DNA of 64,000 nucleotides, taken from contig NZ_CP024955.1 of assembly GCF_002804065.1 (NCBI RefSeq), positions 2,914,001-2,978,000 on the forward strand, in the 5' to 3' direction. The notes under the pieces are model-generated. The model was given only the letters and a program-made list of their open reading frames with translations, had not been told where the DNA came from and did no database searches. Shown piece by piece: positions 37,318-46,399 of the stretch. Each line of letters starts with the position of its first letter. Positions within the stretch are counted from its first letter, which is position 1. Made by a program: the position numbers and the translations under genes. This DNA comes from Kyrpidia spormannii (lineage in GTDB: Bacteria > Bacillota > Bacilli > Kyrpidiales > Kyrpidiaceae).

Positions 37318-37899
37318 TCATTCCATAAACCGTCTCCGCAGTTCCTGATTGACGGCCTCTTTGTCGAACCGCATCGGGCTGAACGTTCCGCCGCTCCAGA
37401 GTCTCATGTGTTCATACTCCGGATGGTTGGGTTGACTGATGATTTTTAGAAAATCGGCGTAGCCGTGCGGCCCCCCGACATCCTCCGGAGGACAGGATCG
37501 CGCCCCGTCCAAACAGGCGTATGCGGGACGGTCTCCCAGATCGTAGATCGGGCGTATCACCCGCAGGACGTGCATCCAATTGTCGCCGAAATCATACAAG
37601 TACCCGAGCACGTCATCCCTATCAAAACCCAGGGACGGCAGTCGCTTCCTCCGAGCATCAAAGTGCGTGGCATCCACTTCAAACTCATCATCCGGAGTAC
37701 TGATCCGGGTCTTTCCGAATCGAAACTCGTACAAATGATAATTCTCCCACCCCATGACCACCTGAATGACATCGTGGAGGCGCTGAAAGGTGATGTTGGC
37801 AGGCACACAAAATCGCCGCCACACGCTCGGGTGAACATCGCACAGCGTAATTTCAAATTCGTATGCCGCGGGCTTACTCGCACGAATTCGATTCGACAC
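37318..37899 (-). CDS. Plasmid pRiA4b ORF-3-like protein
   Basis: This protein of about 193 residues belongs to the pRiA4b ORF-3/IS1096-passenger family. It begins with YEFEITLCDVHPSVWRRFCV, continues with FQRLHDVIQVVMGWENYHLY and FEYDFGDNW-like YLYDFGDNWMHVLRV, and has the late CPPEDVGGPHGYADFL. The biochemical role of the family is not established. AAAGGGG placed eight bases before a GTG suggests the start at 37899; an ATG at 37917 is possible. It is monocistronic or the last gene before the P-loop pair. Confidence 0.85.
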   Translation of the reverse strand: MSNRIRASKPAAYEFEITLCDVHPSVWRRFCVPANITFQRLHDVIQVVMGWENYHLYEFRFGKTRISTPDDEFEVDATHFDARRKRLPSLGFDRDDVLGYLYDFGDNWMHVLRVIRPIYDLGDRPAYACLDGARSCPPEDVGGPHGYADFLKIISQPNHPEYEHMRLWSGGTFSPMRFDKEAVNQELRRRFME

Positions 37900-38144
37900 G
37901 ATGTCGTCCCCTTTCATTCTCTCTACTCATTCCCGCCGAGCCGCCGCAACAGGTCGGCGGTGCGTAAATTTTATAACGATCACTCCGGCCGCGTTCGCCG
38001 CCTTCTCCCGGCCATCCTCACCGGGGTCCTTCCCCTTTCTCAGGGCCGCGAGCTTGCCCAGATAGGATGAATTGTCCTTCGCATATTCCGGAGACGACAA
38101 CGGCCGGGGGCGACGAAACCCACCTCCTGTACAGGATCCCGGAA

Positions 38145-39575
38145 TCATCTGCCGTACAACCGCTGTCCGATCTTTTCAATGCTATCCAGCACCGCCCGCA
38201 TATCTTCCTCCCTGGTCGTCGGGTTGATGAACACGCTGCGCAGCCACCGGCGCCCGCGAAGAGAGGTCACGGATAGAAACCCTTCCCCGGAGCGCATCAG
38301 TTCTCGCTGAATCTCTTCGTTGATCGCATCGAGGCGCTCGTCGGCCACTCCTGCGGGTCTGTACCGAAAGCACAGCAGGTTGAGCTCGGGTTCATGGGCC
38401 AGTTCAAACGCGGGATGAGCCCGCAACAGGTCGGCCCACGCCCGAACCTGAGCCAGGTTGCGTTCCACCAGCTCTGTCAGGCCCGAATCGCCCAAATATC
38501 GGCGCGTCACCCACAGGCGAAGGGCATCGAATCGACGAGACCCCTGAAGGCTCATTCCACCTCGGCTCTGCGGCCGAGCGGCTGTCTCGTTCTTTCGCGT
38601 TAAATATGGCGCCCCGGATTCGAACAGGTTCCGCAGGGCTCCCTTATGACGGGTCAAAATCGCCCCCATGCTCTTCGGCTGCATCAACCATTTGTGGGGA
38701 TCGACGGTCACACTGTCCGCCCGGTCGATTCCCTTCAAAAGGTGCTTCTTCTGCTCACTGAACAAGAGCGCTCCGCCGTGGGCGGCATCGACGTGCAGCC
38801 AAACTCCATACTCCCGGCATATGTCCGCCACCGCGTCCACCGGATCCACACTTCCCGTACTGGTGGTCCCCACCGTGGCCACTACCATGACGGGGGAGGC
38901 ATCGGACGCTCTCACCTCCCGAAGGGCCGTTCGCAATCGTTCCGGGTCCATTCGGAAAGCGTCATCGGTGGAAATTTTGACCACCGATTGCTCTCCGAGG
39001 CCCGCCGTCGCCGCCGATTTCACGACCGAATAATGGGCCTGATCAGAGGCAAAGATGACGGGCCGACGTCGCAGTGCCCAGACTCCCTCCGTCCGGAACC
39101 GCCCTTGGGTGACGGACTGCAAAGCCAGAAGCAGTGCGGTCAGGTTGGAAACGGTTCCGCCGCTGACCAGCGACCCCTCGCCATGATCCATGCCGCATAA
39201 GGCACACAGCCAGGCGATCACCTCCTCTTCGACGGCCGTGGCCAAAGGAGAAAGTTCCCAAGCCAGCATATTCTGATTGAGAGCGGAGGCCACCCAATCC
39301 GCCAGCACAGCCACCAAGAGCGGACCGGAGTCCATGTGCCCGAAAAATTTGGGATGGGCCACCTGCATCGAATGTTCCAAAACGCTCCGCATATCGATCA
39401 AAATCTCGGCCCACTCTCCGGACCGACCGTCGGCGGGCAGCCATGCGTCCCCCTCATGCCAAACCGGTCGATTCGCCAAAGAGGCAAAATGGTCGATCAC
39501 CATGTCCGCCACCTGGCGAGCCATGGCGCGTGCAACCCGGTGATTGGACGGATCGACCGTCAACACTTTTTCCAT
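38145..39575 (-). CDS. PLP-dependent group II decarboxylase
   Basis: This 476-residue enzyme belongs to the aromatic-L-amino-acid/2,4-diaminobutyrate/glutamate decarboxylase group. The PLP-binding lysine is in SVTVDPHKWLMQP, with upstream VWLHVDAAHGGALLF and the substrate-side VAHPKFFGHMDSGPL and LSPLATAVEEEVIAWLC. It would decarboxylate an amino acid to an amine in the cytoplasm. Its start overlaps the 3' end of the MFS transporter gene by 16 bases, so amine production and export or uptake may be linked. The substrate cannot be assigned from the motif alone. Confidence 0.9.
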   Translation of the reverse strand: MEKVLTVDPSNHRVARAMARQVADMVIDHFASLANRPVWHEGDAWLPADGRSGEWAEILIDMRSVLEHSMQVAHPKFFGHMDSGPLLVAVLADWVASALNQNMLAWELSPLATAVEEEVIAWLCALCGMDHGEGSLVSGGTVSNLTALLLALQSVTQGRFRTEGVWALRRRPVIFASDQAHYSVVKSAATAGLGEQSVVKISTDDAFRMDPERLRTALREVRASDASPVMVVATVGTTSTGSVDPVDAVADICREYGVWLHVDAAHGGALLFSEQKKHLLKGIDRADSVTVDPHKWLMQPKSMGAILTRHKGALRNLFESGAPYLTRKNETAARPQSRGGMSLQGSRRFDALRLWVTRRYLGDSGLTELVERNLAQVRAWADLLRAHPAFELAHEPELNLLCFRYRPAGVADERLDAINEEIQRELMRSGEGFLSVTSLRGRRWLRSVFINPTTREEDMRAVLDSIEKIGQRLYGR

Positions 39576-40792
39576 GTCTCACTCCCCCCGTGGTTGGAAA
39601 CCCCCGTGTGTCCCACGGCCCAGTGCACCTTCCCGGCGACGAGCAGGCCGGCTCCCATCAGCACCACCGTTGCCGCGACCCCCATGGGCAACGCAAATCC
39701 CCCGGATCGGTCGGCGAGCACACCCGCCCCAGCGGCGCCGATGATTTGACCCACCCCGTAGACCCCGGTCATCAAACCGATGGCCCGACTGCTTTCCTCA
39801 GGGCGAAGCCTTTTGGCGAGCCCGGTGGCCATGGTCGTGATCCCCATAAAGGTGCCGCCGAAAAGAATCGCACCGATCATCAATCCGGCAGGATTCGGCA
39901 TCACAACGGGAAGAACCACCCCGACCGCCTGCAGAACAAGAGCCGCCGCAAGACTTACTATAGCACTCTTCCGCTCGGCGATGGCCGACCAGGCCCAACA
40001 GGACGGAATCGCCGCGATCCCGACCACGATCCACCCATACGGTGCAATGGCGTGAAGTTCTGGAACTCCGGCCGCCAAACTGACAAGAAAGGTGCCGGTG
40101 ATGATATATCCGGCGCCTTCGCAACCATAGGACGCCAGCAGCCACGGAAAATAATCGCGCTCTGCACCGCGCCCCCCTGATCGATTCCCAGGCTGTGGTG
40201 CAGCTAACCCGGTTCTCTGCCGGGGCATCCACCGGGCAGCCGGAACCCCGAGCCCTATGCCGAGCGCCGTCATGGCCAACCACATCCCGCGCCATCCGAA
40301 CGCTGAGCCAAGCGTTGCAACTGCAATTCCGGTTGCCGCAATTCCCAGTCCGACACCGCCGTAGAAAATGCCGGACAACCTGAGGCGGCCGCGATGGGCC
40401 AGGGCGTCCAACACCATGCTCGAAACAAGAACAAACACCAAACCGCTCGCGATTCCCGAAAGAAAGCGCACGGCGAGCCACAGCCAGGAAGCCGAGCCCA
40501 CCCCCATCGCGCCGGTGGTGATGATACTGACGGCCAACGAATAGCGGTAAAGCGGTACCCTGTATTTGGCAACCTGAGACAACCCCGCGACAAACGCACC
40601 GACCAGATATCCGAGGTAATTGCTGGACGCGAGATAACCCGCCAGGGCATCCGACACATGTTCGTCGGCTTGCATGAAAGGCAGAATCGGCGTGAAGGCA
40701 AATCGTCCGATGCCCATAGCGATAAACAACGCCAACACTCCCCCTGCCAGAATACGGTAATCCTGATTGAGGCTTATTCTTATACGAGACAT
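39560..40792 (-). CDS. YbfB/YjiJ-family MFS transporter
   Basis: This 410-residue membrane protein has twelve expected helices. The N-terminal LFIAMGIGRFAFTPILPFMQ is typical of YbfB/YjiJ transporters, with YLASSNYLGYLVGAF next. GGGGGTATG lies upstream of the ATG. It is the first gene of a two-gene unit with the PLP decarboxylase, and a LysR regulator is divergent. It may export the product amine or import the amino acid; this is inference from context. Confidence 0.88.
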   Translation of the reverse strand: MSRIRISLNQDYRILAGGVLALFIAMGIGRFAFTPILPFMQADEHVSDALAGYLASSNYLGYLVGAFVAGLSQVAKYRVPLYRYSLAVSIITTGAMGVGSASWLWLAVRFLSGIASGLVFVLVSSMVLDALAHRGRLRLSGIFYGGVGLGIAATGIAVATLGSAFGWRGMWLAMTALGIGLGVPAARWMPRQRTGLAAPQPGNRSGGRGAERDYFPWLLASYGCEGAGYIITGTFLVSLAAGVPELHAIAPYGWIVVGIAAIPSCWAWSAIAERKSAIVSLAAALVLQAVGVVLPVVMPNPAGLMIGAILFGGTFMGITTMATGLAKRLRPEESSRAIGLMTGVYGVGQIIGAAGAGVLADRSGGFALPMGVAATVVLMGAGLLVAGKVHWAVGHTGVSNHGGSETWKKC

Positions 40793-40911
40793 GTGGCATA
40801 CCCCCGGATTTTTGCACCCATTGTAGAATGCGGAATTTATCTCGTAAAATGAATGATCGAGATGATAACCATCTTTCCTAATGATTGATTGAACAAAAGG
40901 AGCGCGAGCAT

Positions 40912-41787
40912 GTGGAGATTCGGGATCTGACCATTTTCGTCACCGTGGCGAGAACCGGGAGTATCACCAAGGCGGCCGGTCAACTGGGATATGTCCAGTC
41001 CAATGTCACGGCCCGAATTCAGCATCTTGAGGCCAGCTTGGGCACCGTTTTGTTTCATCGCCATCCCCGGGGTGTTTCCCCGACGGCCACAGGGGAAGTC
41101 TTTTTGCGTTACGCCGAAAGGATTCTACACTTGTGCGAGGAAGCGGAACAGGCGGTTCGAGACAACTCATCACCCAGTGGTCCGCTGCGCATCGGAGCCA
41201 TGGAGACCACCGCGGCCATCCGCCTGCCGGCCATACTGTCCGAATACCACAAACTGTACTCGAAAGTCCAAATCTCCTTGCTCACAGGACCCACCGAACA
41301 TTTGGTGGAAAAGACGCTGAACTTTGAAATCGAGGGGGCATTTGTGGCCGGCCCTGTCCATCATCCGCTGCTCACCGATGAGGCGACCATTCAAGAGGAA
41401 CTGGTTCTCGTGTCCAAACCCGGGGATGACAACATCCTTGATCCGAAGGAACTCTCTTCTCGCAATCTGGTGGTCTTTCGTGAGGGATGCTCCTATCGCA
41501 AGCGATTGGAACAGTGGCTCGACGCTCACGGCATCGGGCACCGAACCGTCGTGGAGCTGGGGTCGGTGGACGGGATCCTCGGTTGTGTGGCGGCGGGCCT
41601 CGGCATTTCCCTGGTGCCGAGATCCATTATTCGGAACGAACAACACGATCTCTCCGTTCACGAGCTGCCCGACGGCTACGGAAAGGTTCCCACGGTGTTC
41701 ATCCGGCGCAAAGATGCTTTCCTGTCCCCGGCTCTCGCGAAATTTATCGCCGTGGTTCGGAAACATGTTGAGGCTGGCCGGGCGTAG
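40912..41787 (+). CDS. LysR-type transcriptional regulator
   Basis: This 291-residue regulator has a LysR N-terminal winged helix (FVTVARTGSITKAAGQLGYVQSNVTARIQHLE, written here only to name the helices at about residues 8-40) and a substrate-binding domain (GPLRIGAMETTAAIRLPAIL onwards). It starts with GTG at 40912, nine bases after AAAAGGAG. It is divergent from the MFS-decarboxylase pair across about 120 bases, so it most likely controls that unit and itself. The inducer is unknown. Confidence 0.92.
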   Translation: MEIRDLTIFVTVARTGSITKAAGQLGYVQSNVTARIQHLEASLGTVLFHRHPRGVSPTATGEVFLRYAERILHLCEEAEQAVRDNSSPSGPLRIGAMETTAAIRLPAILSEYHKLYSKVQISLLTGPTEHLVEKTLNFEIEGAFVAGPVHHPLLTDEATIQEELVLVSKPGDDNILDPKELSSRNLVVFREGCSYRKRLEQWLDAHGIGHRTVVELGSVDGILGCVAAGLGISLVPRSIIRNEQHDLSVHELPDGYGKVPTVFIRRKDAFLSPALAKFIAVVRKHVEAGRA

Positions 41788-41795
41788 GAAGCGGT

Positions 41796-42276
41796 TCAGG
41801 CCCGCGCCTTTTCTCCGGTCGAACACTTCGACTTCAGCATCTTGAGCCGGTGAATCTGGCCTTCCACCTGCCCATTGCTCCACGGCAGACGCAGGGCCTG
41901 TTCGACCGCCTCCACATTTTGCCGGATGCTTCGCGCAAACGAACGGATTTCCACCAAGCCACTATGTTCGGCCTGCTTCAACCACCCAGCTAGCCGATCC
42001 GCCGACGTCGCACCATCGCTTCAAAGGATTGGATCAACTCGCGAGCCTCGGCAAGCCACGGCTGATCCTGAACCCACACTGTCCACAACTGCCGTTGTTC
42101 ATCGGTATACGCATCCTCGGGTTGCCGCAACAGCCTCGCCATCTCCCGCCGTCCTAGCCGTCGTTGGACCCGAACCGGTGAATCATGATGTTTCGAGTAC
42201 CGTTCACGGCGTACGCGAGCCAGATAGGCGGACAGCGTCGATCGGGAACTGCGGTAGCCCTTTTCCCGCAGTCACT
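41796..42276 (-). pseudogene. ISL3-family transposase, C-terminal remnant
   Basis: On the minus strand the 3' part reads LRLPWSNGQVEGQIHRLKMLK, the diagnostic C-terminal block of ISL3 transposases. Upstream, in a shifted frame, segments such as GYRSSRSTLSAYLARVRRE and WLAEARELIQSFEAMVRRR continue the homology. Stops and shifts separate the pieces and the N-terminus is missing. It abuts the IS110 remnant at about 42280, showing nested or successive insertions. Confidence 0.7.
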
Positions 42277-42284
42277 GCAGCGGG

Positions 42285-42647
42285 ATGTGTCCGGGGAGCC
42301 ACGAGAGTGCGGGGAAACGGAAATCGGGACGCACGCGCAAGGGCAATCCCACGCTCAGGCGGGCCTTGGTGGAGGCCGCTCAGGCAGCCGGACGAACACG
42401 AAACACTTATCTATCTGCGCAATTCAGACGCATCGCGCAGCGTCGGGGGAATAAACGAGCGGCTGTGGCGGTCGGGCACACGATCCTGGTCATTGCGTAC
42501 TATTTGCTAAAACGAAAGACGACTTACGAGGATCTCGGTCCATTGTACTTCGAAGAAAAGCAACGAGAAACGGCAATCCAAAACAGCATCAAACGTCTGG
42601 AGCGCTTCGGATACAAGGTAACACTGGAAGCCAGAACACCTGCGTAG
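42285..42647 (+). pseudogene. IS110-family transposase, C-terminal remnant
   Basis: The sequence carries SAGKRKSGRTRKGNPTLRRA, YLSAQFRRIAQRRGNKRAAV, and a tail ending RLERFGYKVTLEA, the conserved end of IS110-type (Transposase_20) enzymes. The N-terminal DEDD catalytic half is absent, so the fragment is inactive. A C-terminal piece of about 115 residues is left. The following 42648-42776 bases probably include the right end of this element. Confidence 0.8.
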
Positions 42648-42776
42648 ATTTACAATAATATCCTCTTCTAAGAGTCTATTCCACCCGATGGACTCTGTAG
42701 GGGCCTTTTTCTATGACAATCTATGGATTTTCACGGTAGCGGTAACATAACAGTCCTAATCGTGCCGCTCGAAAAC

Positions 42777-43130
42777 TTACCGACTTAGCTTGTACAACAC
42801 ATACTGGTTCAACGACACGCCCTCTTGACGTGCTTTCATAACAAGTTCTCGGTGCAAGTTCTTCGGAACTCTCACGACAAACTTACCACTATATTCGTCG
42901 TCAGACTCCGGCTCTGGGATCGAATCGCCATGCTCGAGTTTCACTTCCAACCAGCCTTCCATGGCCTCCCGGATGTTCTGGAATGCCTCCTCCGGAGTTT
43001 TCCCGTCACTCATACAACCGTCCAGTTCCAGAACTTTGGCGAAGTAGTATAAACCATCACCATCGTCTCGCGGTTTAATCTGAATGGTGTATGGAAGATT
43101 CATGTAATACGAAACATCTTTGTTTGCCAT
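42777..43130 (-). CDS. hicB: HicB-family antitoxin
   Basis: This 117-residue protein has the HicB-like partial RNase H fold (YTIQIKPRDDGDGLYYFAKVLELDGCMSDG region, about residues 14-45) and a C-terminal ribbon-helix-helix (GKFVVRVPKNLHRELVMKA, QEGVSLNQYVLYKL). It neutralises HicA and represses the operon. The start may be ATG 43130 or ATG 43103; the reading frame overlaps the long form of hicA by 31 bases. Gene order is toxin then antitoxin, as usual for hicAB. Confidence 0.88.
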   Translation of the reverse strand: MANKDVSYYMNLPYTIQIKPRDDGDGLYYFAKVLELDGCMSDGKTPEEAFQNIREAMEGWLEVKLEHGDSIPEPESDDEYSGKFVVRVPKNLHRELVMKARQEGVSLNQYVLYKLSR

Positions 43131-43399
43131 TGTTCTCTGGCAAGGGCAGAATGGAGTTGAACGGACGAGGAGCCTGTCACTCCCCGATTTGTGATGATTT
43201 CCTCCACATACGCCGCCTTCAATGGGTTTTGTTCTTTCAGTGTGATGACATCGCCGTCTTGGTTTCTGAACTGCCGATGCGAACCTTTCGTCCGAACCAA
43301 CTCGTATCCGTAGTGCCTCAGGACCTTGACGGCTTCATCGTATCTAATCCCGTTTGGGCGGCTCTTCATTTTTTGGACGATTTTCTCTACCCTTGCCAT
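43100..43399 (-). CDS. hicA: HicA-family mRNA interferase toxin
   Basis: The first 70 residues have the double-stranded RNA-binding-like HicA fold with the catalytic histidine in TKGSHRQFRNQDGD and the closing NPLKAAYVEEI. The family is normally 60-80 residues; here the frame runs on for about 30 more residues (TNRGVTGSSSVQLHSALARE), which overlap hicB and look unlike the family. This may be a shift near the 3' end or a natural tail. GCAGGAGGTGG precedes the ATG and a promoter-operator lies just upstream. Confidence 0.85.
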   Translation of the reverse strand: MARVEKIVQKMKSRPNGIRYDEAVKVLRHYGYELVRTKGSHRQFRNQDGDVITLKEQNPLKAAYVEEIITNRGVTGSSSVQLHSALAREQWQTKMFRIT

Positions 43400-43416
43400 G
43401 CTCCACCTCCTGCATT

Positions 43417-43446
43417 TATAGTACTATATATGATACTATAGTGCAA
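43417..43446 (-). promoter_or_regulatory. hicAB promoter with overlapping operator palindrome
   Basis: On the minus strand TTGCAC (43446-43441) and TACTAT are separated by 17 bases. The stretch 43417-43440 is an inverted repeat with arms TATAGTA and TACTATA that covers the -10 region and spacer. This fits autorepression by the ribbon-helix-helix domain of HicB. Confidence 0.65.
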
Positions 43447-43598
43447 GAGGATGGAGAAATTTTTTCCGGAAAACCACCTGTCTACATAACGCCATTCTCA
43501 CCGCTCCGTACCATCCAGCGGGCATACCTTTCCACCCCCACTATACCATACCCAACACCATGCTTGAGCGCCAAGATTGCGCCAGCAATGCGCCAACG

Positions 43599-43638
43599 AA
43601 AAAAGACCCCATCACGCAACGGTGGTGGGGTCTTTCTC
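43599..43638. terminator. Bidirectional intrinsic terminator
   Basis: GACCCCATCAC and GTGGTGGGGTC form an eleven-pair stem with a six-base loop. Six A residues lie on its left and TTTCT follows on its right, so it could terminate transcription from both sides. Confidence 0.6.
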
Positions 43639-43670
43639 AATGACAATCCGGTGATATTGATCGTCAAGTA

Positions 43671-43705
43671 GAATTGACCCCGGGTTAGCACTGAATTTTG
43701 ACCCC
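43671..43705. repeat. IS-end-like repeats
   Basis: GAATTGACCCC and GAATTTTGACCCC occur 22 bases apart, a pattern known from the ends of some IS21-type elements. No transposase is attached. The whole 43447-43792 stretch is otherwise without a supportable gene. Confidence 0.35.
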
Positions 43706-43792
43706 AATCAGAAAAGTGAACCAATAGCTGGCTCATGCCGCCGTGCCGCCGAGCATGTCAAACATGATACAGACCAGGCGACCAAGCAATTC

Positions 43793-44059
43793 TTGGGTGA
43801 GCTGGTGCTCGGCGGAGACATTTTGTTAACCCGAAAGGCCGAGCGGGAGTTCGCCGAGTACATCGATCGATACCGCCGACGCATTGCAAAATACCCCCAC
43901 CATCCCTACCGGTTCAAATATCCCGCCGGGGACGTGATGCAGGCATTGGCTATCGAAGCACTCAGGGAAACGCCGGAACCGGTTTCCGATGACCCTTTGC
44001 TGGGTCTCCCTTGTGCTGGGGGCCGCGGCGTTCCTTGCCCTCGCCCTCACATCATTTGA
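43793..44059 (+). CDS. Hypothetical protein
   Basis: I do not recognise this reading frame. Up to about 43985 it looks protein-like (TRKAEREFAEYIDRYRRRIA, PAGDVMQALAIEALRETPEP), after which it overlaps the next gene in another frame and becomes Pro/Gly/Cys-rich. A frameshift could have separated it from the following membrane protein, or it may be the eroded end of another gene. Confidence 0.25.
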   Translation: MGELVLGGDILLTRKAEREFAEYIDRYRRRIAKYPHHPYRFKYPAGDVMQALAIEALRETPEPVSDDPLLGLPCAGGRGVPCPRPHII

Positions 44060-44828
44060 CGCTGATAAGGGATATGCGCCCCTGCACTCTTGGGGCATCA
44101 TCCTTTTTCTTCTCGGGCTAGCGTTTGTCGTTCTCACCCTCATTTCAGCCCTCGTCTGGGCGGCCTCCCGGGGTCGATATGCCACCCGCCGAGCGGTGGG
44201 ATTACTGTTCGTTGTGGGCATGAGCGCTTCAGCATTGGTTTTTTTTCTCAGTTCCACGTACGATGAGTCGACCGCCGCCGGATCCCGTTCCGGCACGTCA
44301 TCGCTCGGCGGGCAAGGAAACTCCGCCCTATCGGGATCTCTGCGCAATGAGTTCGGCGTCTACGGCCTTCAACTCGGCGATTCCCAAGACAAGGTGATCA
44401 GCAGGCTCGGTGCGCCGACCCGAAAAGATTTTCAAAGAATCAGTCAGGGGACTGCGGGCTCCGTTTATGATTACGGCAACCAGTTGAGTTTCACTTTCCT
44501 CAACGGCCGGATCATCAACATCTCTTCCCGGGACCCCGAGTTCGGCACGAAACGCGGCGCCTCCATCGGCGACTCATTCGACCGTGTGCTTTCCTTGTAC
44601 CGCGGCTATTCCATGAACACGAACCAGGATCATTCCGCTCTCCTGTTACGGGACCGCGACTCGAATCTGTTGCTGTTCACTTTCAGTTACAACAGACTCA
44701 ACTCGATTCAACTATTGGACACCAAAGGAATGAACGCCATCTCTAACAGCATATGGGACGCCGTATTCGATCGAAGCATCAAAATCAACCCGGACGGGAC
44801 CTACCAGTATCCGGGCAGTTTGAATTGA
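43989..44828 (+). CDS. Membrane-anchored protein of unknown function
   Basis: This 279-residue protein has three hydrophobic segments in its first 90 residues (LVLGAAAFLALALTSF, IILFLLGLAFVVLTLISALV, GLLFVVGMSASALVFFLSS). A Ser/Gly-rich linker follows. The exported C-terminal domain contains YGLQLGDSQDKVISRLGAP, a pattern like the SmpA/CAP-associated fold that recurs as IGDSFDRVLSLYRGY. The domain may be a small protein-binding module; no enzyme motif is seen. I found no clear ribosome-binding site, so the start at 43989 is only the first ATG. Confidence 0.6.
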   Translation: MTLCWVSLVLGAAAFLALALTSFDADKGYAPLHSWGIILFLLGLAFVVLTLISALVWAASRGRYATRRAVGLLFVVGMSASALVFFLSSTYDESTAAGSRSGTSSLGGQGNSALSGSLRNEFGVYGLQLGDSQDKVISRLGAPTRKDFQRISQGTAGSVYDYGNQLSFTFLNGRIINISSRDPEFGTKRGASIGDSFDRVLSLYRGYSMNTNQDHSALLLRDRDSNLLLFTFSYNRLNSIQLLDTKGMNAISNSIWDAVFDRSIKINPDGTYQYPGSLN

Positions 44829-44984
44829 GAAACCGGCCGCCGCATCAGCCCCATTTTAATGGGGGTCAAGACGGCCAAATGCCTTGAAAACGTTTGTTTG
44901 TAACCCCTTCTATAGTACAATAAAACCGTTGAAGGTGAAGAAAATGCCTGTACTCAAAAACATGATCTCAGCTAAACAGCGTAT

Positions 44985-45877
44985 TTGAAGATTTATCACA
45001 GGCTCCCCGGTTACAAAGGCGACTTCAAGAATCGTTCGCTCAAAACCAACACAATTCAGCTAAAAGTCTGGGACGGGGGCGACTGGCGGTTCATCACGGT
45101 GGAAGTGGAACCCACCAGTCATTCGAGGAAGCTCCATCTGGATGATTCGTGGGAGATGACTGTACCCACTATTTATGAAAAAGAGGGTATTTTCTACCTG
45201 GTGCTTCGAGAAAAAGTCCAACCTGATGAAGTTTGCCGACTACTACCGGTCCAAGAACCCGAAGGTACTGGCCGTGGACTTGAATGTGGGCCGCAAGAAC
45301 CGGGCGGTATGCGCATTGGTGGGCAAGGACGGTACGGTTTACAAAGTCAGGCATATCGACCTGACAGCGTGTAACACGACGGATGTCCACCACCTGTTGG
45401 GGCTCATTGCCCGGAACGTGAGAGGCCTTGGAATCGTCCCGGAGGGTCACCGGCCCTGCAAGAAGCTCTGGCGGAAGGTCCATGCGGCAAACGACAATTA
45501 TGCCCACCACCTGAGCAAACGCTTAGTTGACCTTGCTATGGAGTGGGATGCTCGGGTCATTGTTTTCGAGAACTTGAAAGCACAAGCACGGTTCGGCCAG
45601 GATACGGCAGAGGGTAGGTTATTGGCTGCACCGAAGGGTCATGAAGTACACCGCGTACAAAGCCAAAGCGCGGGGTGTACTGGTTGCCCTCGTATCTCCG
45701 AATGGCACCAGCACCCGGTGTTCGCTGTGCGGTTCGCTGGATACTTTAAGGACCTGCAACATCTTGGCGTGCAGGAACTGCGGCACCGTTCACAACAGCC
45801 ACGTGAATGCCGCCATCAACATCGGCATGGCTTGGTTCATCCGGGAGGAAAAGCGGTTGCAACAAAAGACCGCTTAA
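44985..45877 (+). pseudogene. tnpB: TnpB (IS200/IS605 RNA-guided nuclease), degraded
   Basis: Three frames must be joined. The first reads LPGYKGDFKNRSLKTNTIQL and TVPTIYEKEGIFYLVLREK. The second has the RuvC-like ILAVDLNVGRKNRAV-type segment (VLAVDLNVGRKN) and VIVFENLK with its catalytic Glu. The third has RCSLCG...CRNCG (zinc finger) and HVNAAINIGMAW with the last Asp replaced by Asn. At least two frameshifts, near 45225 and 45640, separate them and about 130 N-terminal residues are missing. It is a dead relative of the TnpB nucleases, which are guided by an RNA made from the element's right end. Confidence 0.8.
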
Positions 45878-46078
45878 ACCATATTGCGAAAGCCTGCGAC
45901 TCCCGAAAGGGAGGGGTCGCCGCCGGGACGATGTTCCCGGTAGGCGTCCGGGAATCCAGGAACCCGTCCAGCCTAAGGGGTCAGGAAAGCTTGGGCGGCA
46001 GCCCCGTTGCCGGATGCCGAGGCTTCTCCCGTGCCTATGTATGGATGCCTGCCACTTCAGTGGGGGGGAGGATTCACA
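45878..46078 (+). ncRNA. Candidate omega-RNA/right end of the TnpB element
   Basis: Directly after the tnpB remnant lies a structured GC-rich stretch. GCGAC-TCCC-GAAA-GGGA-GGG-GTCGC at 45896-45920 folds into a strong hairpin, and further GGGA/TCCC repeats follow. It ends near 46052-46063 with CCAC-TTCA-GTGG, like the terminal hairpin of IS605-type right ends. By family knowledge the guide RNA is made from this region. Whether it is still transcribed cannot be told. The bases 46079-46399 show nothing recognisable. Confidence 0.45.
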
Positions 46079-46399
46079 GGATCCATGGCAATCACGCGAA
46101 TGCCGGCCAGTCCGAGTGCTAGTACAAACTTCCCAATGCTCCATTCGTAACGGCGTACGATGCGGACTTGAGCTTTCAACAGGTACAGATCTTATACTCC
46201 TATGCCCGAGCCCATTATAACTCGACAAACTTTACGTCCTTGGCGAACCCCTTTCACCCGGCCGACGAACATTTGGGGGGCGGCAACGGGAATTAAAAAA
46301 AGAAAAGCATGGTTCCTGTCAGTGATTGCAAGTAGTTGCCTAGCATGAAAAAAGATGGTGTACTTTAGACCAGAAGCGGGAATCGGGATACTGGGCGTC

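Noticed and set aside
37927-38148. Possible 73-residue minus-strand protein between the decarboxylase and the pRiA4b-like gene
   Set aside because: It has a passable GGAGGTGG inside it, but no family resemblance and a low-complexity basic tail; not enough to call a gene.
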